NCBI GenBank assembly: GCA_002256485.1
Contig: NNSG01000006.1
Location: forward strand, 106,685 to 170,684
Source: Fidelibacterota bacterium 408169
Lineage (GTDB): Bacteria; Fidelibacterota; Marinisomatia; Marinisomatales; TCS55
Length of the DNA stretch: 64,000 nucleotides
Direction: 5' to 3'
In this document: one piece after another, positions 63,401-64,000 of the stretch
How positions within the stretch are numbered: position 1 is the first letter of the stretch
Layout: each line of letters starts with the position of its first letter
The notes under the pieces: model-generated
The model's input: only the letters and a program-made list of their open reading frames with translations
What the model was told of the DNA's origin: nothing
The model's database searches: none
Program-made: the position numbers and the translations under genes

Positions 63401-63419
63401 TGAGTGAACTGTAATGAGT
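63392..63419. repeat. 14-bp tandem duplication at the regulator stop
   Basis: GAACTGTAATGAGT occurs twice in tandem, starting in the last codons of the regulator gene. The second copy carries the ATG of a 29-codon ORF. Confidence 0.95.
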
Positions 63420-63503
63420 ATAAAAACACACAAAGACTTGGATGATTTGCTGTCAAAATTTTTGACCGCAAAAAATAAAATTGATAACATTTCTGATAAA
63501 TAA
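63414..63503 (+). CDS. Possible 29-aa peptide
   Basis: ATG 63414 opens a 29-residue hydrophilic peptide (MSIKTHKDLDDLLSKFLTAKN...). It lies between two regulatory genes. No ribosome-binding site or homology is visible. It could be a leader or noise. Confidence 0.2.
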   Translation: MSIKTHKDLDDLLSKFLTAKNKIDNISDK

Positions 63504-63602
63504 TAATGCATATGCTAACCGCCTTACAAAACTCTATAAAAATATTTGTGTTAATTAGTGCGCTACCGCTAATTCGTGGACAGATTATTAGTGGAGTGTA
63601 TT

Positions 63603-64000
63603 TTGAATAAAAAATGGTTCGCGGTGTATGTAAAGAGCCGTCACGAAAAATCCGTTCACTCTGAACTTAAGCAAAAAGAAATTGAATCTTCTTTGCCACT
63701 AGTTACCCAAACCCGCCAATGGAGCGACCGTAAGAAAAAGGTGGAAGTGCCATTATTCCGCAGCTATGTATTTGTAAACATTGATATACGTAAAGAAAAG
63801 TTGCCTGTATTGCAAACGGACGGTGTGGTAAAATTTGTCACATTTTGCAATAAAACAGTTTCTATCCCTTCTGAACAAATGTACTGGCTGGATCAGATGC
63901 TCATGTCTGAACTACAGCTTCAGAATGAACAAGATATCCCCATAGGTGCAGAAGTAGATGTGATCTATGGCCCCCTGAAAGGCCTTCGGGGACGAGTAAA
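63603..64000 (+). CDS. NusG/RfaH-like (UpxY-type) antiterminator, 3' end cut by window
   Basis: A TTG at 63603 with GGAG 6 nt upstream starts a frame open to the edge (132 codons). It shows KKWFAVYVKSRHEKSV, VTQTRQWSDRKKKVEVPLFRSYVFV and GVVKFVTF of the NusG N-terminal domain, then GAEVDVIYGPLKGLRGRV, the start of the KOW motif. UpxY-type paralogues promote transcription through long capsule or exopolysaccharide operons, so one should follow outside the window. Confidence 0.9.
   Translation, partial: MNKKWFAVYVKSRHEKSVHSELKQKEIESSLPLVTQTRQWSDRKKKVEVPLFRSYVFVNIDIRKEKLPVLQTDGVVKFVTFCNKTVSIPSEQMYWLDQMLMSELQLQNEQDIPIGAEVDVIYGPLKGLRGRV

Overview
The window looks like one contig from a Gram-negative, AT-rich bacterium of the Bacteroidota/Fibrobacterota-like radiation. 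A marine lineage such as Marinimicrobia (SAR406) is my best guess, from gene style only. It has a lipid A pathway, BamA, an OmpH/Skp chaperone and a TonB receptor with a carboxypeptidase-regulatory-like N-terminus. Two secreted proteins carry type-IX-secretion/FlgD-like C-terminal domains. LpxC and FabZ are separate proteins, unlike the fused LpxC-FabZ usual in Bacteroidota. These taxonomic statements are inference.

Layout. 1-4.5 kb: the start of an FGGY (glycerol-type) kinase on the minus strand, two dicluster ferredoxins, an MFS exporter, an Mrp-type Fe-S carrier and two membrane proteins. 4.6-14.5 kb: one long plus-strand envelope operon, uppS-bamA-ompH-lpxD-lpxC-fabZ-lpxA-hypothetical-dxr-rseP. 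14.5-19.6 kb: DUF3108, a TsaC-type protein and an LpxL-type acyltransferase on minus, then an nfeD-floA membrane-microdomain set on plus. 19.6-26.6 kb: a tightly packed minus-strand run, M23 peptidase-rhomboid-small ORF-cdd-udk-tdk-nupC-adk-coaE (pyrimidine salvage and cofactor synthesis). 26.7-34.3 kb: a PDZ protein, a small outer-membrane protein, a penicillin-acylase homologue, a large lamin-tail surface protein and ArsC. 34.6-40.5 kb: a degenerate DNA methyltransferase, YqeY, CvpA, DnaG, a PEGA lipoprotein-like ORF and a surface protein. 40.6-45.3 kb: an AbiEii-type toxin pair, a TonB receptor, and a tRNA locus containing a GIY-YIG gene and a tandem repeat. 45.4-52.7 kb: DUF971, FetB, then a MerR-controlled polysulfide/thiosulfate-reductase-like operon (molybdoenzyme, Fe-S subunit, NrfD anchor, two YeeE/YedE proteins, a rhodanese). 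52.9-56.5 kb: gpmA, DUF3228, acs.

56.5-64 kb is an accessory region, full of repeats. It holds a FitAB/VapBC-type toxin-antitoxin pair, a DUF559 nuclease gene lying between perfect 64-bp direct repeats, and a nucleotide-sugar dehydrogenase. It also holds a tRNA-Met with a GIY-YIG gene starting 2 nt downstream, an MNT/HEPN pair whose HEPN gene is frameshifted by a 13-bp tandem duplication, and the regulators (wHTH/NTase-like and NusG-like) that usually open a surface-polysaccharide locus.

The most notable patterns are these. (1) GIY-YIG genes are welded to tRNA 3' ends at two separate loci. (2) A family of GC-rich palindromes with a constant tail surrounds, and apparently supplies the start signals of, a DUF559 nuclease gene. 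(3) An AbiEii-type pair overlaps by 116 bp with both frames apparently conserved. (4) lpxA, and perhaps the PEGA ORF, have only non-canonical start codons (ATT/ATA).
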